DNA of 64,000 bases from positions 2,356,001-2,420,000 of the forward strand of contig BROI01000002.1 in NCBI GenBank assembly GCA_027923505.1, given 5' to 3'. Shown here one piece after another: positions 23,101 to 35,884 of the stretch (positions are counted from its first letter, which is position 1; each line of letters starts with the position of its first letter). The notes beneath the pieces are model-generated. The model was not told the DNA's origin. It searched no databases and saw only the letters and a list, made by a program, of their open reading frames with translations. The position numbers and the translations under genes are program-made. This DNA comes from Mayamaea pseudoterrestris. Lineage: Eukaryota; Bacillariophyta; Bacillariophyceae; Sellaphorales; Sellaphoraceae.

Positions 23101-26100
23101 TCGACATCCAGTTTATGGTAGATGGTGTAAATGGAAGACGACGAAGCGTAGCCCATGGAATGGTCGAGTATTTTACGTTTGCACCACCGAGAAGTGGGTT
23201 AGGCCGTGGCGGAAGACGGCTTTACGGCCAGGATGTTGTTTTAAAAAAGTCTATCATGCTTCTTACTGGGGGAGCATCTTTCCAGCTGGATGATGTTGAT
23301 AAGCAAGTTGCCTTGCCGAAATTTGCATGCGAGTTAGGTGGGCACTTGATTATATGCTCGGTTGGCAGAGAGGGGAATACTGTGGTAAGCCGGTGATAAA
23401 TTTGTGTTCACAGCAGTGCTTCCTTTTACTCATAAGGCTGTCTTGTCAGGTCGTCCATCTCTCCAGCGGCGTTGAAATTAGCAACCGGACATACTTACCT
23501 TTTTCAGTTGGAGTTCGGATCGAAGGCGAAGATATAGATATCGGTGTTTGTCGAGCAAATGAAGGTTACACAGGGAACACCGCCGGATTGCAAGAGGCTT
23601 CAGTGTACGAAGACGGAAGAGTGGCTAAAGCTTCTTCGTATTTTGGCGTACCGTCCGACTGTTTAAAGGGTCACCGAGTGGAGTGGGAGAAGAATGGAGT
23701 CAGTCATCTGACTCTCGTCCTCCGTCCATTGGCGGAATTGACACAAGTGCTGCGAGGTATCGTGACGCTTTCTTGTGACAGCCAATTATTAGCTTCCGCC
23801 TTGAAGCCAATGACAAAACGATACACAGTGATGTGTACAAATCAAACCCAAGTAATTCCATCAGAACGCTATGACGAGCCACTGGAATTTCAAGTCGTTG
23901 TCCTCTATGAACTTATCAATGGGTATCCTTGCCTGGCGATTGTCTTTGAACCCAAAGCCAAGCTCATCAACAGGCTGCCAATCTCTGTCCTAGTTCGGAC
24001 ACCCATGCCTCGTACCTACACAAAGTCGTACAATGTCATCCAAGGCGAAAGAGAATCGATTCATGACGTTGGTCCAGACGAATGGATCGAGATATTTACA
24101 CCCGGGCCATCGATCGCCGTTTCCTTCAAATGCAAAGATTTACCTGTGGCAGGCACTCTTACCGATTGGATGGAAGGGTGGGTAGATCTCCCGCTAGTTC
24201 TAGAGTTTCGACTACTTGAGCCCTTACGTTGCCTATTCCCGCTTTCCCGGCATGTCGCGGATCCTCTAGCGATGAATGCAACACTTGGCGGCCAATTTTT
24301 AATAATCGATGAAGCAGGAGCTACTTTAAAGGCGGAACAACGGGTACAAGGTGAACGGCAGGGACAATTAAATCCGTCCCACTCATACGCTTACGATGAA
24401 CTCGCGTTTACCGTTACGGGGTATAACTATGCCGTCGATCACACGGGAGAAATCCTGTTTGAGCAGGTGTCTTCATCGTCCGCCACCCAGTTCCGACGCT
24501 CTTTCTCCTACGCTGCCTCATCAGAGCGACAAAGTCGATCTGGCCGCCAGTTAAATGCGCCTCTAGGGGCTTTTAACTTAGCTCAACGATATCGCATTTC
24601 TTTGTTGCCTGATTCCCATGTGTCAATAAGGATACTTCAACTAACTATGGAAGGTGACGATGGGATTCGAAAGGGAAGCCCGTTTTTTGTTGACGATGTT
24701 GCCATTTGCGAGGGTGGTGCTCTTTCCAGTCCTCTCTCGTGGGAAGATGGTCGCAAGTCTGGATATTTTGCGTACCGGAAGCTTTTAAGCTCGTACCAAT
24801 CCGAAGTGCACATCATTCCGGAGTATGTTGTGTTTAATGGCGGCGAACAACCAGTAATAATAAAGCAACCGGGATGTATGGAAATGCTCGTGGCCTCAGG
24901 AAAGATAATTGCTTTAAAAACAAACTATGACAAAACAGCCACTATATCAGTGAAGTACAGGTTTGGAGCTAGAACTTCGCCTCTTCGAGTTGATGCACTT
25001 GGGCTTCGTGTGGCCATAATCAAGTCGCCTCGTGGCGAGCCGATCGGAAGTCTCCCATTACAGACTGTTGTCGGCAGCGTAGATTCTCGGCTGGTTATCA
25101 AGCTTGGGGAAGCCAAGCTTGGACCGGCCGCAGCTACTGAGAAATCTCTAACGGGTTTAATCTCATCACTTTCAAGGGATTTCTTTAGACTACGTTTTCA
25201 ATGCTCGGAGCTTAGTGTTACTTTACAAAAGTCGAACCATTTGTTGGATCAAAAGAACGCTATTATGGAACCAACGATTGACCGTCTGCAAACAGGGAGG
25301 TTGCTTTTGACACCGAAGAAAACAAAGCTGCCCAAGGCAGTGGCTGGCCTTAATGCCCGGTCAGGTGGCGACGTCGAGACGTCTGACAGAGAAGCCGTCT
25401 GCACGATACGCTTGCACCGATGCACCGTGGACTGGCAGCGTGTCTTTAAGAATAAACGGGTCAGATCTACACCGATGGCTGCTGGAGATGTCTTAAACTC
25501 GGAGGAGCGGTCGCAGCTTTCTGTCATTATACACAATATCCAGTTAAGAGATGATACTCCAAATTCAGCCTTTCCTGTCGTCTTCGATTCGACATCGAAC
25601 GTAAGCTTTGTGGACTTGTGCGTCCGGTTTCGTGGACCAATCAGCTCTGAATTGGTCAAGGTTGATTTGGTTGATCTTAAACTCGCCCACACGAATGGTT
25701 TATCTCAGCCCATCGTTATTAATACAAGCGAAGAGTTTGTCTGGAAATTGCTTGATCTGGCGAACCGTATTATGAGGGCTGCTGCCGAGTTTTCTGGAGT
25801 TGTAATTGAGCTCAAATGGGACCCAGAGCATGGCGGATACTCGGTCGCAGTTTCCGATACAAAGAACATGCCTGCCGATGATGGCGTTCGCTATGCGCCC
25901 CCAAAGATTGATAAGTTGTTCGATATTAATCAAGTCCGCGTGTCACCGTTCGCGATGCAGCTGAGCTTCCAGCGGGTTCCCATTTCTTCCCGCTACAAGC
26001 TAATGACTGGTTTCCGCGGCGCGAATATTATGAATTACTTTACGACGCGCCTGAAGTTTAAAATTGATCAAGCAGAGCTGAAATTTTCTCGCTTTGAGTC

Positions 26101-26968
26101 GCTTAATGTTCGCGGTCCGCTAGATCACCTGGTTGAAATGTTGAGCACAGTTTATATGTCGCGAATGAAGCTAAAGTTCGTCTCAATCATGACTGCCGCG
26201 AGTTTTCAAGATTGGAAGAAACTGGCTTCTCGAGAAGGTGGCGACGATGAATTTGTTGAAGGGGATCTTCTCCGCGTCGCTGGAAACATCGCGGGCAACT
26301 CGGCAAATTACGTGCTCAAAAAAGCCGGGATGGGATTAGGCCAGGGCATCAGCACTGTCACTCACGCTCTTGGTGACGGAATAGAGAGTGCCACCAGTGC
26401 AGTCGGAGCTAGAACTGTTGGTGCCGGGGTCAACAGTTTGGTGAGCGGCGTCGGGGATGGCGTAGGCGATGCGCTCACAGGAGGTATGATCGAGGTCCAA
26501 CGGTACTCCAGTCACAAGATTTGGTCTTACCGAAGTATTTCATCATTTTCACAGTGGGCACAGGAGCTGGAAAGGTGGTAAAAGGAGTTGGGAAAGGTAC
26601 GAACTCGCGAATAAATCACGTGTTACTTGTAATGCTTCTAAAATCTAACAAATCTCCTTTTGATAGGCGTCGGCCAAGTTTTCGGAGGATTGAGCGGAGG
26701 CGCCGTAATAGTAGGCAAAGGCTTTGGCAAAGGCCTCATCGAAGGGGATGGTAGAGCCATTTCAACTAGCCTAAGTGATGGGGCTACGTCAGTCGGAACT
26801 GGAGTAGGCCAAGGGATCGAAACCTTGGTTCAAGGAACGGCAAGCGGCGTATATTCACTTGGAAATGGAATATTTTCAGGCGTTAAGACGATTGGGCAAG
26901 GGATTGGCGGTGCGTTTACTGGTAAGCATCAGCGTAAACCTTCAATCCACGGCGGCGAGAAACGCTAA
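17124..26968 (+). CDS. VPS13: VPS13-family bridge-like lipid transfer protein, 3,212 aa, 4 exons
   Basis: Very long hydrophobic-groove protein that moves bulk phospholipid between membranes at contact sites. Exons 17124-23384, 23450-26483, 26555-26596 and 26667-26968 have GT-AG borders and join to exactly 3,213 codons including the stop. The N-terminal chorein domain (residues 1-110) includes FDVLERTIGKYVVNLD and VWSGKIELHSLEL. The middle consists of repeated beta-rich groove segments. The VAB/SHR-binding region (about 1,980-2,400) includes AIENHTGVDIQFMVDG. The C-terminal ATG2_C-like part ends in many Gly-x-Gly repeats such as KAGMGLGQGISTVTHALGDG. I see no C-terminal PH domain. Exon 3 is only 42 nt and encodes 14 residues of the Gly repeat. 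The C-terminus is not certain: a donor GTAAGC at about 26922 and an acceptor TTGCAG near 27046 allow another last exon. Confidence 0.93.
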
Positions 26969-27263
26969 TTGTAAGTCCTACAAAAGTACGCTCATTAGCA
27001 ACGCTTTCATTTGAAAAGGTTTCTGTTCATTCTCATGTTGTTGCAGGAGCAGCGACGACGAGGGAGTTGGAGCGGACCCGAGTAATGCCATTGAGGCTCC
27101 GCTGTTGCCGAACTCCACGAACATTGTTTAAATCCCAGCAGCCGTGGCTGCTTTCAATTATCGTGTATAAGTGAATACTCTATATTATAACCTTTCCCTA
27201 GTTCATGACACTGACTCAATCACCTGTCGCGCGAGGAGAGATGGGAGGAGAAATCGTGTTACG

Positions 27264-30044
27264 CTAAGCTGCGCCACCAATGCGAATGGCAGCTATTCTC
27301 TCTTCAATTGCTACCAGTGCCAAAGCAATCTCGTCATCGCGGTCAAAGCTAGCAATTCGTTCGGCCAATACGCCGCTATCGATAATCGCAAGCTGACCCA
27401 CATGACCAAGCATTGGATGCGGATGACCTTGCACACCTAACGCAGAAAATACGTTTACCAAGTAATCCAAATCGGCTGCTAGATGCTCGCAACCCTTGGA
27501 ACTCAAGCTTGGAATCCGCGTTATGTTCTCTAGCAATTGACCAGTCACCGCGAGCCCGACCACATCAAGCCATGAGTTACAAAATGCTGTGCTAGCTTTG
27601 ATCGATTCATCCGATTCCACCTCATTGATATCCTCGTCATCAAGAGAGACACTCAACATAACGCGAGCAGATAATTCCTTGCCATCCATTAAAGTTCGAA
27701 GAATACAGCTATCGACATTGCAGCTACAAACTTTCATCAAATCATGCCACTGGGACAAAGCAATCTCACGGACGCCTGTCATTGCTTCGTGAGCAAGCGA
27801 GAGAGACTGGCGATCCGAGGCAAACGGCTCGAGCGTTTGCACCAAAGCGAGCATGTGCTCACCAACAAGTGTAATGTACTGCTGTGGTAGAATGCCAAAC
27901 GAGAAGTCATCACTTGATACACTTTCCCTCCACGACGGCATTGAAGGAACACTTTTTAAATGACGGCGAGGAACTGCCACAAGGACGCCAAACACAAATG
28001 CTTGGCAACTAGATGCCAATCGTTGTTTCGCTTTTCCGACCTGAGCAAAAATGAATTCACCATTGAGACCAAGACGGTGCGCTAATTCAATTGACGCATC
28101 ATTATCTGCGCCAATTGCCTGCCCGCAAATTGTCTTCGTTATGACACAATCAATTTCTACCGCGGACATGGAGTCTGGGAAGTCAAAGCCGAGAGACTTG
28201 GACTGACGCGCAATGCCTTCCACTTCGCTTTCGCGGCATGCGTTTATCGACTGTCGACCGGCAAGAACTAGCAATCTTTCGCGAGTCTCTTTCTCCAAGG
28301 ACTGCATGTTGCGAAAGAAGATCCCTGCAATCTTGAGGACCTCCAACGCACCGATAACGTGAGAGTCGTCGAAACTATCGGCGAAGGCATCATTTAACAA
28401 TGCGTCAGACAATGAATGCACAGCAAGAGCCAGTTCATCCGCATTCTCTGCAAGTATATTATCCATACTGGCAAGGAACTGCGTCGCAGAGTATCCACCG
28501 GTTAACAATTCGAACCGCGAGATAGCACTGACCACAATAGGAATAAAGGCTCCACTAAGACTTGTGAGCCTCTCTGTTGCAAGCTGCAGCGATTCAATCG
28601 ACGAATCCTTCAAAGCTGCGGCGTCTCGAATTTCTTGGGCGACATTGCGCAAAAGCTCACCCGAGTAGTTGGCCTCTAGCTGTGCCAAACGCTCCTGATA
28701 TGTCGCAAAGGGAGCTGCAACCACAAGAAAAGTATGTACAATGCTCTTGTATAGTTCCAAACCAGAATCGGTCGGCAAAGTTCCAGCTTCTACCAAGTCC
28801 AACCAACTTCCAGAAATGGCTTCGTATACGAGCGACAAGAACTGCAAGGTCGATTCAAAAATAGAGCAAATTTTTTCCAGTGATCCATGCGTTGGGGTAG
28901 AAGGATCGCTTGAACAGACTGTTTCTAGACGACTCTTGAAAGAAGTTGAAATTGGACGAAAACACTCGCTTAAAACCTAAATAAGTGAGATGCTAAGTTA
29001 GACGCAATAGCTCGACAGACCGCATGACAAACATAACAACCTCTTTTCGCAAACCTTTATAAGGATTTCCGGCACTAGTTCCGCTCCGAAGACGGCCATG
29101 CATTGTCGTCGTTCCTCGGTGAGAAGCGACAAGACAGCGTCAAACCAGCCAGGAAGCCAAGCTGCGAAATCATGCGACTTTATTGATACTTCCGACTGCC
29201 CTTCTTTGTAATTTGGTGGTGTGTACTCGAACCAAGCCTTGTGCAAAACCAAAGGACGATTCTTGACATATTCCTCCTTGAGAACGTCAATCTTGTGAAG
29301 CTTGGTGTAGAGAGCGACGCATTGTTGAAGGGGTGCAATGCGAGTGTTCATGTTCGCCAGCGCGTGCTTGAGCTGGGGAGCAAGCATGGCGGAGACCTGG
29401 TGGCGAATGTGGTCAATCTGCTGTTGTCGCTGTTCTGGTTGAGGCATTCCCTTCAAAGCGCGTTCTGCGCCCGCCAATTGCGCCAGGGCGGTGACAGCTT
29501 CGGAAAGGTTTTGCGCCGCCAACATTTCGTTTACCGAATGAACAATTGTATCCCATGTCGCAGTAGCCAAAAGAATTTCCTTAGTTCGCGACAAGTTAGC
29601 CTGTAACGCATGCAACATAGTCAATGTCTCAAGCGATGAACTAACATCCGTGTCTCCATCAACGCAAGCCGCACCTAAAAGCGTTTTAGCATCGAGGCGC
29701 AATCCATCAAGTCCCAAGCTGATGCGACTCATGTCTGCCGCGCAGCGAGGTAGTATGGCCTGTAGCTCGGCGCCAATGCGTCCAATATCTTCATGACAAG
29801 CTTGTGTTTGTAGCTGAAGCTGCAAGGCAAGCTCTGTCATTTGTTGTGAAAGGTGTTCGTTATTGGTGACAGTGACAATTGAATCATTCTCCCAGAGTGC
29901 AAGATTGAGATAACTAGATACGGAGAAATCGTCAGAAGAAAGAACTTTAGATAGCTTGTCGTCCATAGTTGATGGTAGGCTAGCCGGTGGAGTCCTGGTA
30001 TTTGTAGCCTGTAGTGAGGTTGCGCCCTCACGATGAGATGCCAT
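27264..30044 (-). CDS. COG7: Conserved oligomeric Golgi complex subunit 7, 900 aa, 2 exons
   Basis: Lobe-B subunit of the COG tether for retrograde vesicles at the Golgi. Exons 30044-29055 (330 codons) and 28976-27264 join in frame across a GTTTGC donor and a TTTAG acceptor. The human start (MDFSKFL...DDF) is matched by an internal MDDKLSKVLSSDDF at about 29966, so either Met may be used. Further family blocks are ISLGLDGLRLDAKTLLGA, ILLATATWDTIVHSVNEM and, before the intron, LPGWFDAVLSLLTEE. The second exon is helical throughout, as expected of a COG rod. It is longer than the human protein (770 aa). The start lies 281 bp from the divergent kinase gene, and its 3' end faces VPS13. Confidence 0.9.
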
Positions 30045-30325
30045 GGTGACTTTTGATGCGAAAAGGTGCTTGCTCGCGCGAAACGAACGTCATCATGACG
30101 TCATTCCACGCGGCACAAAACGCTGCGACATTGGATTTCGGATGGTGGCAATGATCGCCGCCGTGTCCTCGCCATGGGACGAGCGAACCAAATAAATAAC
30201 ACGAGCGAACCAAGACGCAGCGGCAATATACAGTAAGCGCCCTACGGTAGACTCTCCAACATTAAGGTATTTGCGAGTGCCGAGAGCAGAAATAGTCGTT
30301 ACGGACCTACGAAATTTGAGTTACC
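30045..30325. promoter_or_regulatory. Shared COG7/kinase upstream region with palindromic CRE
   Basis: A perfect TGACGTCA palindrome lies at 30096-30103, 52 bp before the COG7 start codon, in the 281 bp between two divergent genes. This is the full cAMP-response element bound by bZIP factors. Function is inferred. Confidence 0.45.
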
Positions 30326-31868
30326 ATGTCTACCACAGCAGCAGTTAGTTGTGAACCTCTGGCGGACGAATGGCCGACATCCTCGGATCAATACAACCTA
30401 CTTGGAAAGATAGGAGTAGGTGCATTTGCTACGGTGTATCGCGCCACGACGAACGACGACCGCGACTGCGCCATTAAGGTCTTAAATTTGGATCACGTTG
30501 ACACGAATTTAGCGGAAATTCGCCTAGAAGTGCAGGCCATGCGATTGTCATCGCACCCCAATGTTTTGTGCTGCCATGCAGCATTTGTACACGAGATTCA
30601 GCTATGGCTTGTCACTCAACTGATGCGCAAGGGATCGAGTCTACACTGCTTACAGACGGCTCGACGTTTCATGCAAAGTCAGCAACGCACTTGTCTCATG
30701 GAGCCGCATATTTTTTACATTTTGCACGAGACTCTCCTTGGTCTCAAGTACATACACGACAACAATACGCTTCATCGGGACATCAAAGCTTGCAACAGTG
30801 AGTTCTTGTTTCGCTGCGTTGCACCAATGATGATGCGAACATATTAGTGCATCCATCATTTTACTCACACTGTACTACTCACCACTCACCACTTACCTCG
30901 CACAGTTTTACTCGATCATGATGGCAGTGTACGAATTGCAGATTTCGGCGTGTCAGGCTGGCTCGTGCAGGGAGGGTCTGCCATTGAAAAGGCCAAGACA
31001 TTTGTTGGCACTCCTTGTTGGATGGCTCGTAAGTTATACAAGGAATTGCACGCAAACTGTTGCTACACTGAAAGCTTATATACTTAGTCAATCGTCTATC
31101 TTTACAGCTGAAGTCATGGAGCAAGTACATGGCTACGATTACGTCGCAGATATTTGGAGCTTGGGAATAACAGCTTTAGAATTGGCCAAAGGTTTTGCTC
31201 CATATGCCAAGTTTCCACCGATGAAGGTCTTAATTTTAACCATTCAAGAGGATCCGCCCAATCTTGACTCGTATATGGACGATGACGCTGACGGCGACGA
31301 ACTTGTGGTGACGGAAGAATACACCCGACTTTTTCAGGGGTTTGTCGAGGCATGTCTGCAAAAAAATCCTGCCAAACGCCCGACCTGTCAAGACTTGCTG
31401 CACAGCAAATACATGATCGCTCTACAAGATGAAACAACTCGGCGAGAGCGACGAGGACAACTACGGCGACAGGTGTGTGATGTCGTCCCGGACGTCGGTG
31501 AAGCGAGCGACCAAACAAATGATCTGAAACAAGCGCGGCATGCCACTGTTAGCTTTGTGTTTTCTCAAGAGACCGATCGAGCACCAGGAACGACATGGGT
31601 CTTTGCCGATGGTTCGCAAGTGCTTTCGACGGCAGCGACGTCGCGCTTGACGACAATTGACGATGTCATGGCGGAGCTTGACGCATTTGGCGAGCTAACG
31701 GGTGGGGAACATTACGATCGAAATAGTGCCAAGCTAAAAGAGTCAAGCGAGGAGTTTCATGCGTTGGAACTAAAACCTAGCGAAGAGCAAGAACAAGAAG
31801 ATGATTTGGATGCTTTTATGGACGAGTTTGAGCAACAGACCGGAGGAGAGAATTTTCAGCGTTCGTAG
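30326..31868 (+). CDS. STE20-family protein kinase, OSR1/SPAK (Fray)-like, 451 aa, 3 exons
   Basis: Ser/Thr kinase of the group that in animals is activated by WNK kinases and controls ion cotransport and cell volume. Exons 30326-30797, 30906-31028 and 31108-31868 join in phase 1 at both introns. The Gly loop is GKIGVGAFATVY, the ATP-binding Lys is in CAIKVLN, the catalytic loop is HRDIKACNILL (usual form HRDVKAGN), the metal site is ADFGVSGWL, and the activation loop is TFVGTPCWMAPEVMEQVHG, very close to OSR1. The kinase core ends near residue 290. The acidic tail has two similar blocks, ELDAFGELTGGEHY and DEFEQQTGGENF. I see no clear C-terminal CCT docking domain. Confidence 0.9.
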
Positions 31869-31904
31869 ATTGCTTGTTTACGAGTATACGTTCATATTTA
31901 TAGT

Positions 31905-34143
31905 TTATACGCGTGACGCCCAGTAGTGTGGGGCGAGCTCATTGAGCCACCTAGCCTCGATAGATGAAACACATCGCAGTTCAATGCCACCTCGTGATCC
32001 ATCGACCGTCTGTCCAAAAATAATGTACTCACTACCGCCCATGCAATGTGAAGAATAAATGCTATTGGGTGATGGAACGACGAGGATAGACTTACGGAGC
32101 GTATAGTATCGACCATCGTTGCCTAGCTTGGCAATGTTAAAGAAAAAACCAGCTGTGACACATCTTCGAATGGCTCGGCTGCGTACTTGCCCGTCGTCAC
32201 CAACAATCCCCATAGCGGAAATCTTGCCAAATCTCTTGAGGACACCGGCTAGCTGTTTTCGAATTTCCAGCGCTCGCTTCATAGCAAGATAGTTCATGAA
32301 TCGTTCTTTGCAGTCTTGTTCCGACCACTGCCCGTCTTCCATTTCAGCTAGGCAATTTACATAGGTGACATGATCCCCGGTAGGGTCGGCAACATCTGCC
32401 ACGGCGTTCTCATAGTCAATCATTGCCTGTGGATGTCGACGACCTCGAGGCGGTTGGAGAATATTCCTGACTTGCAAAGCGGCTGCCAGTCCAAGTACTT
32501 CCCACGCACACTTTTCCGCCAATGATTCCAGCAGCATTCGAGATATGCGAGGATCAGTCGGAAACGCCGACAACTCATTACCCAGCTTTGTCATGTGTGT
32601 TGCCTCGTCAATCGCTCCCAGGGCGTATAATGATTCAAGTCCATGAGAAATGGCATCGACGCTTGGAACATCCAGCAAATCAAATGCAAGTAAATTGTCG
32701 ACCCCTAGCGCCTTAAGCGTGAGAATGAAAGCCGTCAGGTTGGTGCGAAGTATCTCAGGCTGGGTGTCAGCCTTCATGTTAGTAAAGTAATAATTCTCTT
32801 TGAATAGACGATAACATTTGCCCGCTCGGAGTCTTCCTGCACGGCCTGCACGTTGCCGCGCACTCGCTTGACTGATGGGACCAACAATTAAGCGCTCAAG
32901 ACCGGCTATTGGATCAAAATAGGGTAGTTTCACCAAGCCTGAATCGATCACGTGCGAAATGTTTGGCACACTAAATTGGCGGAATCATCGCATTGACAGT
33001 GAGACGAGTTAACAAGTATAGAATAATGTTCAACTCACCCGTTAATACTTACGTGACGGAGCACTCGGCAATGTTGGTTGCAAAAATCATGCGTCGAATC
33101 TCTCGAGCATTTCCCTCGCGCTCTTGATAAACCCTCGCCTGCATGTAGTACGGTAGCGTCCCGTAAAGAGGTAGCAGCTCCACTGATTGGAGCTGATGCT
33201 CTAATTCTTCCTCAGTGATCTGTATAGCTTGATCTATATCTTCCGCAGACGCGAGAAAGCAGAGAATGTCTCCCATTGTGTTGTCACCTCGATGTATTGC
33301 AAGTAGTGTTTCGATCATTTTTAAAATATAGTTTTGAGCCGGCAGAGCGAGATAGAGTATATCTACTGGATACTGCCTTCCAGCTACGGAAATAATCGTA
33401 CCTTTTCCGGATGCTGACCATGTCTGGACCTTGGCCTTGTCAAGTTCAGTTTTCCTCAGTGGTTCACCCCATCGACTTTTCTTTGGCGAAATGTTCGTAT
33501 CGATGGATGCTTGCGGCCCAACAAAAAAGTCAAGAAATATTTGCGCGTCAATGGTGGCACTGCAAACAATGATCCGCAAATCCTTGCGCTTACGACAAAT
33601 CTTCTTTAACAATCCTAGAATCGCATCGCTATCGAGGCTTCGCTCATGTGCCTCGTCAACTATAACCACGGAGTATTTGGACAATAGCGGATCGGCCAGT
33701 GTAGCTTCTCGGAGCAGCATGCCATCCGTAACGTAGTTGATTTGCGATCCAATTTGCGAGTCAAAACGTACCGAGTATCCCACCCGCGCTCCTATTGGAC
33801 AGCCGACTTCCATCGCGACTCGGCGTGCCAGTGTGGTGGCAGCGATGCGTCGTGGCTGCGTGCACACGATGGAAAAGTCATTGCCGGTCCATCCATTCTC
33901 CATGCAATACTGCGGAAGTTGCGTTGACTTTCCTGATCCAGTATCTCCAACTATAACAATCACCTGATAGTGTTCTAGACTGTAAAGAATGAGTTTTCTG
34001 TACTTGTAAATTGGTAAAAGCAGTCGTTGCTGTGCGATCGGTGCTCGATGGCGCTCAAACGAAGCTTGAATGACAAAGTCTGAACTCTCTATCTCTTCAC
34101 AAGTATATCGCGCTACTGGAACAGGTTTCCAAAAGCCAGACAT
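31905..34143 (-). CDS. DHX35: DEAH-box RNA helicase, DHX35-like, 718 aa, 2 exons
   Basis: Helicase of the spliceosome (C-complex associated in animals and fungi). Exons 34143-33053 and 32970-31905 join in phase 2 across a GTAAGT donor and TTTAG acceptor, restoring AECSVTVPNISHVIDSG. Motifs in order are Walker A GDTGSGKST, TQPRRIAA, DEAHERSLDSD, SAT (CSATIDA), and QRAGRAGR. After the helicase core come the winged-helix/ratchet (ALGAIDE) and the OB-fold end (RWLNELAPHYW). The FWKP start, the QQRLLLPIYKYRKLILY segment and the length (human DHX35 703 aa) favour DHX35 over DHX8, 15 or 38. Only 147 bp separate its start from deoxyhypusine synthase. Confidence 0.9.
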
Positions 34144-34290
34144 TGCTGACTTGAAGGTGCAGCGGCGGGTTGCGGGTTATCAAGATTCCTCCATGGTCGA
34201 ATCCTTTTTGCCGCACCAGATTCCGAGTACCGGTAAGATGCAATTACGTTTTGGAAGACCCTATCTCGGCCATTGAATGAAAACTGATGC
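34144..34290. promoter_or_regulatory. 147-bp divergent promoter, DHX35/DHPS
   Basis: The two start codons are 147 bp apart on opposite strands, so both promoters must fit here or overlap the genes. No clear motif was recognised. Confidence 0.5.
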
Positions 34291-35729
34291 ATGAATGATA
34301 GCGTTCTCGAGGCATGCATTGGAAGTTCTAGACCGGTGGAAAGCAACATGTGGGACCAAGTTGCATCCAAAGGAATTACTTTCGACAAAAGTAATGAGAC
34401 CGTAGACGATACGATCATTAAAGCAAAGGCTTCGTCGGTTGATCCGAAAGTCACGGCGCGACCTCACATTCCCTCCGTTTCCGCGACGGCCGTACTTGGC
34501 GAGTCAGCCACTCTTCCTCCCAATATGAAACCATGCCGAGGCCACGATTTTAATGCGAGCAACGATATTGACAGCATCATGAAGTCATACTTATCGACAG
34601 GCTTTCAAGCCACCAATCTTGCTCTTGCTATTCAGCAAGTCCAGCAAATGCGAACGTGGCGATTGAGTGACATAGAATGGAAGGAGGGCGATGATCTGGC
34701 GCTACAATCGCAATCAATTCGCGAGCGAATAAGAGCAAAAGTATTCTTTGCTTACACGAGCAATCAAATTTCATGCGGACAACGAGAAGTCATCAAGTTT
34801 CTGGTTCAGCACAGCATGGTGGATGTCATTGTCACCACAGCTGGCGCCATTGAGGAAGACCTCATCAAGTGCTTTCAACCAACCTACATGGGGGATTTTC
34901 GTTTGTCGGGTCGTGAACTGAGAAAGAAGGGAATAAATCGAATTGGAAATTTGTTAATTCCCAACCAAAACTACTGTGAATTTGAAGACTGGGTGTCACC
35001 CATCATCAACAAGATGCACGATGAACAGGATGAGGATGCAATTCGTTGGGCGCAGGAGGTTGCTAAGCGCGATCCTTCCGATGCAGATTTTCCTGAACGA
35101 CTGGTATGGACACCTTCGAAAATTATTCGTCGATTGGGACTGGAAATTGACAATTCTGACTCGGTTTTATACTGGGCCGGTGAGCACATATTATGTGACT
35201 GGAAAGGCTTACCATCCGAGGCCTTACTTGATGCTCACCTTTACTTTTTTAAATTACTTCAGCCGTGAATAAGATACCCATATTTTGTCCCGCGTTGACT
35301 GATGGCAGCTTTGGCGACATGCTATATTTTCACTCCTACAAACGCGCAGGTTTCATTCTCGACATCAGTCACGACATTCGCGCCATTAATGATCAGGCTG
35401 TCCGGAGCCACTGCACGGGCCAGCTTATTCTTGGCGGAGGCGTTGTCAAACACCATACATGCAATGCAAATCTCATGAGAAACGGGGCCGATTACTCTGT
35501 TTACATCAACACGGCATCCGAGTTCGACGGAAGCGACTGTGGCGCATCTCCGGACGAAGCTGTGTCTTGGGGCAAAATTCGCATTACGGCGCAGCCGGTC
35601 AAGGTGACGGCAGACGCAACGCTGGCGTTTCCATTGCTTGTGAGTCAAACGTTTGCCAAGGACGTAGCGGCGTGGAAAGAGTCGGTGAAGTGCACCGTCT
35701 GCTGGATTGATGAATTGGAAAGTGAGTAG
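34291..35729 (+). CDS. DHPS: Deoxyhypusine synthase, 451 aa, 2 exons
   Basis: Transfers the aminobutyl group of spermidine to one Lys of eIF5A, the first step of hypusine formation, using NAD. Exons 34291-35179 and 35263-35729 join in phase 1 with a GTGAGC donor and TTCAG acceptor. The active-site block [19 protein letters not shown] contains the catalytic Lys. [13 protein letters not shown] and [10 protein letters not shown] are also nearly identical to the human enzyme, as is [14 protein letters not shown] in exon 1. The protein is about 80 residues longer than human DHPS; the extra part is an N-terminal tail that is not like a targeting peptide. The reading frame ends at 35729, and 155 bp further on lies the stop of the convergent LRR gene. 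Confidence 0.95.
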
Positions 35730-35884
35730 TAATCATATCTAGGTGCATTTATGTACAAGGTTGCCTAGTTTTACTGTTTCATTACAAGATAGAATTACAA
35801 ACCAACAATTGGTAATAGTGCTCATAGACACGGTAGGAATCACTGACAAATACCATGTTCAAATCTACAACATGGAAAAAGGGC

